DNA of 64,000 nt from CAVSWN01 sp963770995 (GTDB lineage Bacteria; Acidobacteriota; Vicinamibacteria; Vicinamibacterales; CAVVIG01), in contig CAVYRS010000001.1 of the NCBI GenBank assembly GCA_963770995.1, positions 5,146,001 through 5,210,000 of the forward strand. The letters run 5' to 3'. Both the position numbers and the translations under genes were made by a program. Shown piece by piece: positions 45,376-53,272 of the stretch; positions within the stretch are counted from its first letter, which is position 1; each line of letters starts with the position of its first letter. The notes beneath the pieces are model-generated. The model ran no database searches, was not told the origin of the DNA, and saw only the letters and a list, made by a program, of their open reading frames with translations.

Positions 45376-45416
45376 TCGATTGACGTCAACGGGTTGACGA
45401 TGGCATCGTCGTCGCG

Positions 45417-45724
45417 ATGCGAAGTCGACCGGTGCCTCCAAGCTTGAGCAGCGTCGAAGGAACCCAGCCACCTGACGACGTGCCTCCACTCACTCCAGCA
45501 CAGATTCGCGAGCTCAAGCGCCGCGTGCTCGACCTGAACGACCGAACGCGATTCCTGCTTGTGAGCGCCTTCACGGCGCGGACCGGGTTCTATTACGACG
45601 TGTCGCGGGACACTTGGGGCATGAACGACCCGTCGCTGGGGACGTTCACAAGTCAGAATTGTTGGCGAACTGGGAGCGGGCACGTCAGCGCCAACCGCTC
45701 ATTCGAGTCGAACCGTTGGAGTGA
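45417..45724 (+). CDS. Cassette-encoded protein of unknown function (one frameshift)
   Basis: About 102 residues. The first part (LTPAQIRELKRRVLDLNDRT, FLLVSAFTARTGFYYDVSRD, WGMNDPSLGTF) reads in one frame; a one-base shift near 45645 restores KSELLANWERARQRQPLIRV and the end EPLE at the TGA of 45722-45724. That stop overlaps the start of the DUF2442 gene, so both are in one cassette. No family recognised; the regular helical segment and the RFLLVSAF core suggest a compact soluble protein. The pairing with DUF2442 recalls toxin-antitoxin-like gene pairs, but this is only a guess. Confidence 0.5.
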
Positions 45725-45975
45725 ATATGATGCCCTATGACGTGATCGAAGCTCGGCACGTCGGCGGTTTCGTCCTCTGGCTTCGGTTTCGCGACGGCAC
45801 CGTGGGAGAGATTGACCTGACAGCGGAGCTGCACGGGCCTGTCTTCGAGCCGCTTCGGGATCCCGCGACATTTCGTGTGTTTCAAGTCCATCCCGAATTT
45901 CACACGGTGACGTGGCCCAATGGGGCTGATTTCGCGCCAGAGTTCTTGCACGACAACGTTCGGATCACGGCCTAA
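45721..45975 (+). CDS. DUF2442 protein, cassette gene
   Basis: 84 residues starting GTG at 45721 (or ATG at 45727 or 45730). The DUF2442 pattern is clear: YDVIEARHVGGFVLWLRFRDGTVGEIDL, LHGPVFEPLRDPATF and FHTVTWPNGADFAPEFLHD. DUF2442 proteins are often partnered with a small gene in toxin-antitoxin-like pairs. The stop codon TAA at 45973-45975 is also the left copy of the target duplication of the ISAzo13 element inserted right behind it. Confidence 0.85.
   Translation: MNMMPYDVIEARHVGGFVLWLRFRDGTVGEIDLTAELHGPVFEPLRDPATFRVFQVHPEFHTVTWPNGADFAPEFLHDNVRITA
45970..45975 (+). repeat. Left half-core of attC site 2, cut by ISAzo13
   Basis: GCCTAA here and C at 47283 after the element's right target copy would rejoin as GCCTAAC followed by AGCGCATGC, the usual left start of an attC site. 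No right core is found before the next gene fragment, so the site was already incomplete. Confidence 0.4.
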
Positions 45976-47279
45976 GGGCCTGTCAGGAATTAAAAGCTTG
46001 TACTGCTGATCGACAAGTGGTACGGTGCCGCTGTGGATCTGGCCACCCTGCGAGCCAAGCATGCGGCTCTCTCGCCCGTGTTGACGGAGCGATCCCGCCG
46101 CGTGTGGGCGGCGACGGAAGCCCAGGCGATCGGCTACGGTGGTATCACGCAGGTGGCGCGCGCGACGGGGATCGCGGCGTCGACCATTCAGCGAGGCCTG
46201 CGTGAACTCGCATCGGGCGACACGCTGCCCGGCCCACGGAGCCGGAAGGCCGGTAGGGGGTCGTAAGCGAGCCACCGAGCGCGATCCCACGCTGTTGCGT
46301 GACTTGGACGCGCTGGTGGAGCCCACGGCGCCCGGCGATCCGGACTCGCCGCTGCGCTGGACGTGCCTGAGCGCACGCACCTTGGCGGTGGCGCTTGAGG
46401 GGCTGGGCCATCACATCAGCCACACCGTGGTCGCCGAATTGCTGCATGGCCTGGGCTACAGCCTGCAGGGCAACGTGAAGACGCGGGAAGGCCGCCAACA
46501 CGTCGACCGAGATGCGCAGTTTCGGTATATCGCGCGACGCGTACGAGCGGCCCAACGACAGCACCAGCCCACGATTTCGGTCGACACGAAGAAGAAGGAA
46601 TTGATCGGGGATTTCAAGAATACGGGCCGCACGTGGCGTCCGGCGAAATCGCCGCAGCGCGTGCGGGTTCATGACTTCGTGATCCCGGCCACCCCCACGA
46701 CCGGCGGGAAGGCCATTCCGTACGGCGTCTATGACCTGCACCGGAACGAAGGCTGGGTGAGCGTGGGGATCGATCACGACACCGCGACCTTCGCCGTCCA
46801 GTCGATTCGGCGCTGGTGGCAGCAGATGGGCCGTCCGGCGTATCGCCACGCCCAGTCCCTGGTGATCACCGCCGACGCGGGCGGCAGCAACGGCGCCCGT
46901 CTGCGTCTGTGGAAGTGGGAACTGCAGCAGCTCGCCACCCGCACGGGCCTCGCCATCACGGTGTGTCATTTCCCGCCAGGAACGAGCAAGTGGAACAAGA
47001 TCGAGCACCGGTTGTTTTCACACATCGCCATGAACTGGCGCGGCACGCCGCTCGTCGACCTCGCCACCGTCGTGAGCCTCATTGGGTCGACGCACAGTCG
47101 GTCCGGCCTCCGTGTCCGATCGGAACTCGATCGCGGTGCGTACCCCGGCGGCGTCACCGTCACGGCTGCGCAACTCGCGACCGTCCGGCTTGAACGCCAT
47201 CGCTTCCACGGTGACTGGAACTACACGATTCACCCCGCCACGCGCACGCCAGACAAGTCAGTTGTTGTCTGACAGGCCC
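45976..47279 (+). mobile_element. ISAzo13-family insertion sequence
   Basis: 1304 bp. Terminal inverted repeats GGGCCTGTCAG (45976-45986) and CTGACAGGCCC (47269-47279) are perfect, with the target duplication TAA on both sides (45973-45975 and 47280-47282). It contains one transposase gene. Confidence 0.85.
46033..47272 (+). CDS. ISAzo13-family transposase, one frameshift
   Basis: About 413 residues from a GTG at 46033. First part: LRAKHAALSPVLTERSRRVW, an HTH region (YGGITQVARATGIAASTIQR). A one-base break near 46255 follows SRKAG; the second frame goes on with GGRKRATERDPTLLRDLDALV, SARTLAVALEGLGHHISHTV, the catalytic core (ISVDTKKKELIGDFKNTGR, LVITADAGGSNGARLRLWK, PPGTSKWNKIEHRLFSHI). The DDE-type residues are the Asp of VDTKK, the Asp of TADAGG and the Glu of KIEHRL. 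The break could be a sequencing error, as elsewhere, or inactivation. Confidence 0.85.
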
Positions 47280-47282
47280 TAA

Positions 47283-47482
47283 CAGCGCATGCACTAGGCG
47301 AGATGCGCATCCCGATCGACAAGATTGCCAAACGAACGGCACGAGCCGGTCAGGAATTTCGGATCAACTTTTACCGTTTTCAGGGGCCGCCGCCCGACCG
47401 CAAACGCATCGCGTGGCAGCCGACCAACGCCGACAATTACCAGGTGCCCGAAGCGTTTGGTCGCTTGCGGTTGGAGAAATAG
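47283..47482 (+). pseudogene. C-terminal fragment of a CBM9-like protein
   Basis: About 66 residues are open from the IS end to the TAG at 47480-47482; an internal ATG is at 47303. RIPIDKIAKRTARAGQEFRI, NFYRFQGPPPDRKRIAWQPT and PEAFGRLRLEK match the C-terminal strands of a carbohydrate-binding module of family 9. The N-terminal part of the gene is missing, so it is probably a relic in the cassette array. Confidence 0.55.
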
Positions 47483-47535
47483 AGCGCGGAGCCGGACGTG
47501 AAAAACCAGGGACAGCGGGGAAGGCGACACCTGCG

Positions 47536-47604
47536 GTCTGATATGGCATGCAGCCGACGGCGCCAGCGATACTCGAGCGCCGCGGCTGATGCCTGACGTT
47601 AGTC
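47536..47604 (+). repeat. attC site 3
   Basis: Left core GTCTGAT (changed from GTCTAAC), arms GGCATGCAGCCGACGGCGC and GCGCCGCGGCTGATGCC, right core GTTAGTC (47598-47604). The IS1111-type element starts four bases after it. Confidence 0.8.
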
Positions 47605-47696
47605 ACAATGGAACGACCGGCTCCGAGTCGCAGCATCGTGGGTTACGCTGCGAGTTGGAGACCCCAACGCAGAGCCACATGCGAAAGGAGCCGGTC

Positions 47697-48830
47697 ATGA
47701 AGAAGGTACGATTTATCGGCCTGGATGTCCACGCGGACACCATCGCGGTTGCCGTCGCCGAGCCGGGCGGCGAGGTTCGATCGCTCGGGATGATTGCGAA
47801 CCGTCCGGAGTCGATCCGGAAGTTGGTGAAGAAGCTGGGGCCGGTGAGCTCGCTGCGGGTGTGCTACGAGGCAGGGCCGACCGGGTATGTGATCTACTGG
47901 CAGCTCACCGGGCTGGGGGTACGCTGTGAGGTGGTCGCGCCGTCGCTGGTCCCGACGAAAGCCGGCGATCGCGTCAAGACCGACCGTCGTGATGCGGAGA
48001 AGCTGGCGCGGAGCTATCGCGCCGGCGACTTGACGGCGGTGTGGGTGCCGGATGCCGCGCATGAAGCGTTGCGGGATCTGGTGCGCGCCCGCGAGGCGGC
48101 GAAGAAGGATCAGTTGCGCGCGCGCCATCGGCTCGGCAAATTCTTGCTCCGTCACGGGCGCCGCCCCGCGACGCGGATGACGGCGTGGACGCAACAACAC
48201 CTCACGTGGATCCGCCAGGTCCAGTTCGAGCACCCGGCGCAGGAGGCGACGCGGCTGGACTACCTGCATGAGGTCGATCACGCGGTCGGGCGTATCGAAC
48301 GGCTCGAGCGCGCGATCGATGAGGCCGTGAAAACGGCCCCGGCGGGTATGCGCGGTGTGATCGCCGGCCTTCAGGCGCTGCGCGGGATCGCGCTGGTCTC
48401 AGCCGTGACGATCGTGGCGGAAGTCGGCGAGCTCTCTCGCTTCACGCGGGCCCCGCAGTTGATGGGCTATAGCGGGATGGGCGCGCGCGAGGACTCAAGC
48501 GGCACACGGACCCGACGGGGCGGGATTACCAAGACCGGGAACGCTCACCTGAGGCGCATCGCCATCGAAGCAGCCTGGGCCTATCGACATCGGCCGGCCG
48601 TCGGCGGCACGCTGCGGAAACGCCAAGCCACTCTCAGTGAGGAGGTCAAGGCCATCGGCTGGAAGGCGCAGCTCCGACTGCACGCGCGTTATCGCAAGCT
48701 GCTGGGCCGCGGCAAATGTCAGCAGCACGTAGTGACGGCAGTGGGGCGTGAGCTCTTGGGCTTCATCTGGGCGATCGGGATCACCGTGGAGCGCGAACAG
48801 CGGACGACGTCGTCATCGATCGCGGCGTAG
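47697..48830 (+). CDS. IS110-family transposase, IS1111 group
   Basis: 377 residues from the ATG at 47697 with AAAGGAG upstream. RuvC-like domain: RFIGLDVHADTIAVAVAEPGGEV (first catalytic Asp), VCYEAGPTGYVIYWQLTGLG, VKTDRRDAEKLARSYRAGDL. C-terminal domain: LQALRGIALVSAVTIVAEVG, RAPQLMGYSGMGAREDSSG, GGITKTGNAHLRRIAIEAAW and RYRKLLGRGKCQQHVVTAVG. Intact gene and plausible active element. Relatives of this group recognise attC hairpins as target. Confidence 0.9.
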   Translation: MKKVRFIGLDVHADTIAVAVAEPGGEVRSLGMIANRPESIRKLVKKLGPVSSLRVCYEAGPTGYVIYWQLTGLGVRCEVVAPSLVPTKAGDRVKTDRRDAEKLARSYRAGDLTAVWVPDAAHEALRDLVRAREAAKKDQLRARHRLGKFLLRHGRRPATRMTAWTQQHLTWIRQVQFEHPAQEATRLDYLHEVDHAVGRIERLERAIDEAVKTAPAGMRGVIAGLQALRGIALVSAVTIVAEVGELSRFTRAPQLMGYSGMGAREDSSGTRTRRGGITKTGNAHLRRIAIEAAWAYRHRPAVGGTLRKRQATLSEEVKAIGWKAQLRLHARYRKLLGRGKCQQHVVTAVGRELLGFIWAIGITVEREQRTTSSSIAA

Positions 48831-49090
48831 CAGATCACGGAAGAGGAAGAGGACAACGAAGAAAGCAGCAACGATGGCGGCCGAGGGGCACACGGAAAGG
48901 AGAACCCTCGAGCGGCCTATGCGGTAGGCCTTCGGGCCGAACCCGCGCTGTTAGTCCGAGGTAGCTCCCGACGGATCACGATTATGCGGTACCGACCCGC
49001 GAATATCAGAGTGATCAACCGTCGCGATAGCCGCCTCGACCGCCTTCGATGCTGCTTTCGATTTTGTTCGAAAATAAAGCTGACTTGACA
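48831..49090 (+). ncRNA. Candidate bridge-RNA region of the IS1111-type element
   Basis: 260 non-coding bases between the transposase stop and the right terminal repeat. They contain the hairpin AGCGGCCTATGCGGTAGGCC-type segment at about 48910-48930 and several shorter palindromes. In IS1111-type elements the structured RNA comes from this side. No guide loop has been matched. Confidence 0.35.
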
Positions 49091-49224
49091 GGTCGTTCCA
49101 TATCAGACCGCTGAAGCACCATCAAGCCGGTACTGAAACAGATCTCCTTCGCGGCGATCGTTGCGTTCCGGGTGCGTCGATCGATTCAGTTGTTGCACGC
49201 CTCGTCGCATGAGAGGATCACGGC

Positions 49225-49452
49225 ATGGAATCCAGCACGCTTTCGGAACTCCTGAAGCTGCCTGCCGACGATCGGGCCGAACTCGCGATGGCGCTGTGGG
49301 ACAGTCTCTCCGACTCCGAACGAGAGGCAGAATTTACCCTGACCGACGCGCAGGCAGCCGAACTCGATCGTCGATGGGCCGAGCACCTGGCAAACCCGGA
49401 TTCGGCCATTCCTTGGTCTGAGGTTCGGCGCAAGCTCTTGAGAAACGGGTGA
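49225..49452 (+). CDS. Addiction-module antitoxin, cassette gene
   Basis: 75 residues: STLSELLKLPADDRAELAMALWDSL, EAEFTLTDAQAAELDRRW and IPWSEVRRKLLR are the typical layout of the short alpha-helical antitoxin family partnered with RelE/ParE toxins (TIGR02574-type addiction module protein). Its last codons overlap the toxin start by four bases, so both are made from one mRNA. This is the first gene of the cassette that follows the IS1111-type element. Confidence 0.85.
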   Translation: MESSTLSELLKLPADDRAELAMALWDSLSDSEREAEFTLTDAQAAELDRRWAEHLANPDSAIPWSEVRRKLLRNG

Positions 49453-49742
49453 CACGTGCGCCTGTCTTCCGACCGCAAGCCGAGGCGGAAGCACTCGACG
49501 CTCGCAGCTGGTACGCATCACGACGCGCCAGGCTTGGTGACGAGTTCGGTGCCGAAGTCGATGCAACAGTTGCCCGGATCGTTGAAAATGCTCTTGCGTT
49601 TCCGCTGGCGCGTGGTGACATTCGACGAGCGGTCCTTCACCGATTTCCCTACGCGTTGTATTTCCGGATCACGGACGAGAACATCGTCGTGCTTGCGGTC
49701 CATGGTCGTCAGGATCCATCGCGTTGGCATGGTCGCTCGTAG
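49449..49742 (+). CDS. ParE/RelE-family toxin, cassette gene
   Basis: 97 residues from a GTG at 49449. Toxin fold: FRPQAEAEALDARSWYASRR, GDEFGAEVDATVARIVENAL, FPLARGDIRRAVLHRFPYALYFRI and IVVLAVHGRQDPSRW. RelE-type toxins cut ribosome-bound mRNA; ParE-type ones poison DNA gyrase; the tail HGRQDPSRW is common to both. With the upstream antitoxin it forms a stabilising module, common in cassette arrays. It lies 34 bases before attC site 4. Confidence 0.85.
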   Translation: MTRAPVFRPQAEAEALDARSWYASRRARLGDEFGAEVDATVARIVENALAFPLARGDIRRAVLHRFPYALYFRITDENIVVLAVHGRQDPSRWHGRS

Positions 49743-49776
49743 CGGGAATTGCATCGGACCGATCATGCACTGAGCG

Positions 49777-49848
49777 GTCTAACACGGCATGCAGCCGACG
49801 GCGCTGGAGAAACCAAGCGGGCGCCGCGGCTGATGCTTCACGTTAGCC
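49777..49848 (+). repeat. attC site 4
   Basis: Cores GTCTAAC (49777-49783) and GTTAGCC (49842-49848); arms GGCATGCAGCCGACGGCGC and GCGCCGCGGCTGATGC. The best-formed attC of the array. Confidence 0.9.
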
Positions 49849-49903
49849 GGACAGACGCCCTTGACGACGTCGCGGGCTGGGTGAAAGAGAAAAGCAACTG
49901 GCC

Positions 49904-50485
49904 ATGAATCCGTGGATCGCGAAGGCGATCGTCATCTCAGCCACGGCGGTAATGGTGGCCATTCGTGCACCGCATGGCCACCGAAGTCGAAGTATAAAGG
50001 TTGCCGAGAGCCTCAAGACCCCGCTAGAGACCCTCCTCTTGGTTCTCGCGTGGATGGGATTCTTCGTCCCGCTGATCTGGGTCGCGTCACCGGCGTTCTG
50101 GTTCGCTGAGTACAGACTGCGCACGGGCCCGCTCGTCGCTGGCGTGATGTGCTTCGTGATCGGTCTCTGGCTCTTCTATCGATCGCACGCTGATCTCGGT
50201 ACGAATTGGTCGATTACTCTGGAGATACGCGAGGGGCATCGACTGGTCACGCAAGGCGTCTATCGGAGGATCCGCCACCCGATGTCCTCTGCGTTGATCC
50301 TCTATTCCGTCGGCCAGGCCCTCGTTATCCCGAACTGGCTGGCAGGTCTCTCGAACTTGGTTGCGTTCGCGGTTCTCTTTGCGCTTCGTGTTGGCCCGGA
50401 AGAGAGAATGATGGCCCACAAATTTGGCAACGAGTACGCCGTGTACAAGTCACAGACGAAGCGTCTTATTCCGGGCGGCTGGTAG
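49904..50485 (+). CDS. Isoprenylcysteine carboxyl methyltransferase-like membrane protein, cassette gene
   Basis: 193 residues with four to five membrane helices. The C-terminal half is the ICMT/PEMT signature: GTNWSITLEIREGHRLVTQGVYRRIRHPMSSALI in two pieces, then FALRVGPEERMMAHKFGNEYAVYKSQTKRL, with the RxRHP and ExxL-type residues that hold S-adenosylmethionine. Bacterial members methylate lipids or small molecules or are of unknown function. It fills the cassette between attC 4 and attC 5 and starts at the ATG at 49904. Confidence 0.85.
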   Translation: MNPWIAKAIVISATAVMVAIRAPHGHRSRSIKVAESLKTPLETLLLVLAWMGFFVPLIWVASPAFWFAEYRLRTGPLVAGVMCFVIGLWLFYRSHADLGTNWSITLEIREGHRLVTQGVYRRIRHPMSSALILYSVGQALVIPNWLAGLSNLVAFAVLFALRVGPEERMMAHKFGNEYAVYKSQTKRLIPGGW

Positions 50486-50500
50486 ACAATACTAAACGCT

Positions 50501-50593
50501 GGCTAACAGGCGTATGCACCTGACGAAACCACGTCTCTGGCAGAAGATCGTACGCGTCGCGGCGGTTTCGCAGGTGATGCGCGATCGCTAGCC
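50501..50593 (+). repeat. attC site 5
   Basis: Left core GGCTAAC (50501-50507), arms GCACCTGACGAAACC and GGTTTCGCAGGTGATGC, right core GCTAGCC (50587-50593), one base off GTTAGCC. About 93 bp. Confidence 0.75.
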
Positions 50594-50626
50594 GGACAGG
50601 AAGGCATCACCGCTCGGAGTGACACC

Positions 50627-52173
50627 ATGAATCCACGAAGTTTGGGTTTCGGCCTGGCGTTGGTTCTGTTGATAACGTCCGAATCGTCCGCAGCAACATG
50701 CGATAGCCTGGTGGCCTTGTCGCTGCCAAACACGACCATCACGTTGGCGCAGGCGGTCGCCGCCGGAGTGTTTTCGGCGACGATCACCGGACCTGCGGCA
50801 GCGGCAGGCGGATGTCACGTTCAAACAGCTGCCAGCGTTCTGCCGCGTGGCGGGAACGTTGAGACCTTCCAGTGATTCCGATATCAAGATCGAGGTGTGG
50901 ATGCCGCTCGCAAACTGGAACAACAAGTTCCAGGGTGTGGGGAATGGCGGATACGCGGGTGCGATCACCTACACGTCCGGCGGGGCAATCGAGCGCGGAA
51001 TGGCGGAAGCGCTGAAGCGCGGCTATGCGACGGCGTCCACCGACACCGGGCACACGGGCAACACGGCGGCGCCCTTTCTTGGACACCCGGAGAAGTTGAT
51101 CGATTTCGGGTATCGAGCCGTGCACGAAATGACGACTGCAGCCAAGGTCATCATCGGCGCGTTCTACGGAACCGCTCCGAAGTTCTCCTACTGGACTGGA
51201 TGTTCGGGGGGCGGCCGCCAGGGTCTGATGGAGGCGCAGCGTTTCCCCGCCGATTACGATGGCATCATCGCGGGCGCGCCGGCAAACCCGACGACCCGGC
51301 TCTCCTCGTGGAATGTGTACGTTGCACAGGCGGCGCTCAAGGACTCCGCAAACACCATTCCATCCTCGAAGTACCCGATGATCCACCGGGCAGTACTCAA
51401 CGCCTGCGATGCGCTCGATGGGCTGACGGACGGTCTGATCGACGATCCGGGCCGGTGCCGTTTCGATTTCAAAACGCTCGAATGTCGCGGCGAGGACGCA
51501 TCATCGTGCTTGACCGCCGCACAGGTCGAAACGGCAAGGAAACTCACGAGTCCGGCGGTTCATTCAAGAACGGGCGAGATTATCTTTCCCGGTCTTGCAC
51601 TGGGGACAGAACTCGGCTGGGCAACCAGGATCGGCGGACCGGAGCCCAATCTCTTGGGCACGGACTACGTCAAGTATGTCGTCTTCAAAGATCCCAAGTG
51701 GGATTGGCGCACATTCGATTTCGACACTGCGGTCGCACTGAGCCGACGAGATCGACAAGGGCACGATGAACGCGACCAATCCCGACCTGCGCCCGTTCAG
51801 GCAGCGCGGTGGCAAACTGCTTCTCTTCCACGGCTGGAGCGATCAAAACTTCTCCGCCCAGTCGACGATTGACTATTACAGGCGCGTGCTCGACACGATG
51901 GGTTCCGGCCAGAGCGCGGAGTGGCTTCGTTTGTTTCTGGTGTCAGGGATGGGGCATTGCGGAGGCGGCGAGGGACCAAACACGTTCGACGCGCTGACTG
52001 CGCTCGAACAGTGGGTTGAATACGGCAAAGCCCCAGACGTCATGATTGCGTCCCATCGCGTCGATGGAAAGGTGGACCGGACTCGACCGTTGTGTCCCTA
52101 TCCGCAAGTCGCGAAGTATCAAGGCTCCGGCAGGATCGACCAAGCGGCGAATTTCACGTGCGTCTTGCGCTAA
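50627..52173 (+). CDS. Tannase/feruloyl-esterase family hydrolase, cassette gene (two frameshifts)
   Basis: About 515 residues. Start ATG at 50627, signal peptide (RSLGFGLALVLLITSESSAA), a conserved beginning CDSLVALSLPNTTITLAQAV, a shift near 50815, then the tannase core: IEVWMPLANWNNKFQGVGNG, ASTDTGHTG, KFSYWTGCSGGGRQGLMEAQ (nucleophile Ser), YDGIIAGAPANP. A second shift near 51750 leads to KGTMNATNPDLRPFRQRGGK, LLLFHGWSDQNFS (acid) and LVSGMGHCGGGEG (His). It cleaves ester bonds of galloyl or feruloyl type, outside the cytoplasm. Unusually large cargo for a cassette. Located between attC 5 and attC 6. Confidence 0.8.
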
Positions 52174-52215
52174 TGGGCTCCCCCGAGAAGAACCCGTGGT
52201 GTCGATTCAGTGAGC

Positions 52216-52285
52216 GGCTAACCTTGCGATGGAGCCGACGGCGCGGCGAGCGTGCGAGCGCCGCGGCTCATCGCGAACGTTAGAC
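52216..52285 (+). repeat. attC site 6
   Basis: Cores GGCTAAC (52216-52222) and GTTAGAC (52279-52285); arms CGATGGAGCCGACGGCGC and GCGCCGCGGCTCATCG. Confidence 0.9.
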
Positions 52286-52298
52286 GGCTGAAACCAAT

Positions 52299-52358
52299 AT
52301 GTGGGCAATCGAGAAAGTCGGATACGACGGTAGTTCGAAGAGAGATCTACCTCGATAG
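52299..52358 (+). CDS. 19-codon ORF in a minimal cassette (doubtful)
   Basis: An ATG at 52299 opens 19 codons (MWAIEKVGYDGSSKRDLPR). It is the only plus-strand ORF in the very short cassette between attC 6 and attC 7. Whether it is translated is unknown; there is no clear ribosome-binding site before it. Confidence 0.15.
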   Translation: MWAIEKVGYDGSSKRDLPR

Positions 52359-52371
52359 GGATGTGTCCGCT

Positions 52372-52443
52372 GGCCAACAAGCGCTTGCAGCCGAACGGCG
52401 GCGTGGGCTCGTAAGCGCCGCGGCGGAAGCACGTGCGTTGGGC
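52372..52443 (+). repeat. attC site 7
   Basis: Cores GGCCAAC (52372-52378) and GTTGGGC (52437-52443) pair exactly; arms AAGCGCTTGCAGCCGAAC and GCGGCGGAAGCACGTGC are partly inverted. Confidence 0.75.
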
Positions 52444-52474
52444 GGACCCGGGCCTCTTTGGTGCTGAAGATCAC

Positions 52475-53272
52475 ATGAATAAAGAAATGGGCGTCACCAA
52501 CAAGCGATGTCACGCACCCGCCGCGGCTGCACTTGCGATCGCGGCAGTTCTCGCCCTGCCGACCTCGTCGTTCGCGCAGGTCAAGGTCATCATCTCGGGC
52601 GGCTTCTCCGCCGCCTATCGGGAGGTCCTCCCGGAGTTCGAGCGGACGACCGGCATCACAGTGATCACTGCATCGGGAGCGTCGCAAGGAAACGGGCCCG
52701 ATACCATCAGCGCCCTGCTTCGTCGAGGCGAGCCGGCGGATGTGCTGATCATGAACAGGCAAGGACTCGCGGAACTCATCGCGCAGGGCAGAATCGCTCC
52801 CGGAACTGATCTCGATCTGGCCCAGACCATCATCGGCGTGGCCGTGCGCGCTGGAGGGCCCAAGCCGGACATCAGCACCGTCGATGCCTTCAGACAAACA
52901 TTGCTTCGTGCGAAGACGATCGCGGTGCCTGGCAGCGGTACCTCCATGATCACCGATGTCCTTTCTCGGCTCGGCATCTCCAACGAGATCGCGGTGAAGA
53001 TCCCGACTCGCGGGACGGAGTCTGTCGCCATGGTCGCGCGGGGCGACGCGGAGCTTGCGATCCAACCCGTCAGCGAGATTCTGCACATGCCCGGCGTCGA
53101 GTTTGCTGGTCCGATCCCGACGGATCTCCAGCACGTTTCTGTGTTTGCCGCTGCCATCGTCGCGGGATCGAAAGAACCTGAAGCCTCCAGACGGCTGATC
53201 GCATTTCTTTCATCGGACGCTGCAACGGCGGCGATCAAGAGGAGCGGCATGGAGCCGTCGAGACGGCGGTGA
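52475..53272 (+). CDS. ModA-like extracellular solute-binding protein
   Basis: 265 residues from the ATG at 52475. Signal peptide (PAAAALAIAAVLALPTSSFAQ), then the ModA/SBP_bac_11 pattern: VKVIISGGFSAAYREVLPEF, NGPDTISALLRRGEPADVLIMN, GVAVRAGGPKPDISTVDAFR, SGTSMITDVLSRLG and PVSEILHMPGVEFAGPIP. Homologues bind molybdate or a similar oxyanion in the periplasm; ligand residues cannot be judged. No permease nearby. It is the first gene after attC 7, and the next gene starts inside its stop (GTGA), so the two belong together. Confidence 0.8.
   Translation: MNKEMGVTNKRCHAPAAAALAIAAVLALPTSSFAQVKVIISGGFSAAYREVLPEFERTTGITVITASGASQGNGPDTISALLRRGEPADVLIMNRQGLAELIAQGRIAPGTDLDLAQTIIGVAVRAGGPKPDISTVDAFRQTLLRAKTIAVPGSGTSMITDVLSRLGISNEIAVKIPTRGTESVAMVARGDAELAIQPVSEILHMPGVEFAGPIPTDLQHVSVFAAAIVAGSKEPEASRRLIAFLSSDAATAAIKRSGMEPSRRR

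Larger units (their letters stand above)
47608..49101 (+). mobile_element. IS110-family (IS1111-type) insertion sequence at an attC site
   Basis: 1494 bp bounded by the inverted repeats ATGGAACGACC (47608-47618) and GGTCGTTCCAT (49091-49101). Terminal repeats point to the IS1111 group; IS110 proper has none. It abuts attC site 3 on the left. On the right, CCATATCAGACCGC (49098-49111) is the exact reverse complement of the outer arm GCGGTCTGATATGG (47533-47546) of attC 3. Confidence 0.75.

Noticed and set aside
52299..52358. A functional small peptide in the minimal cassette.
   Set aside because: No ribosome-binding site or similarity supports it; kept only as a doubtful ORF.
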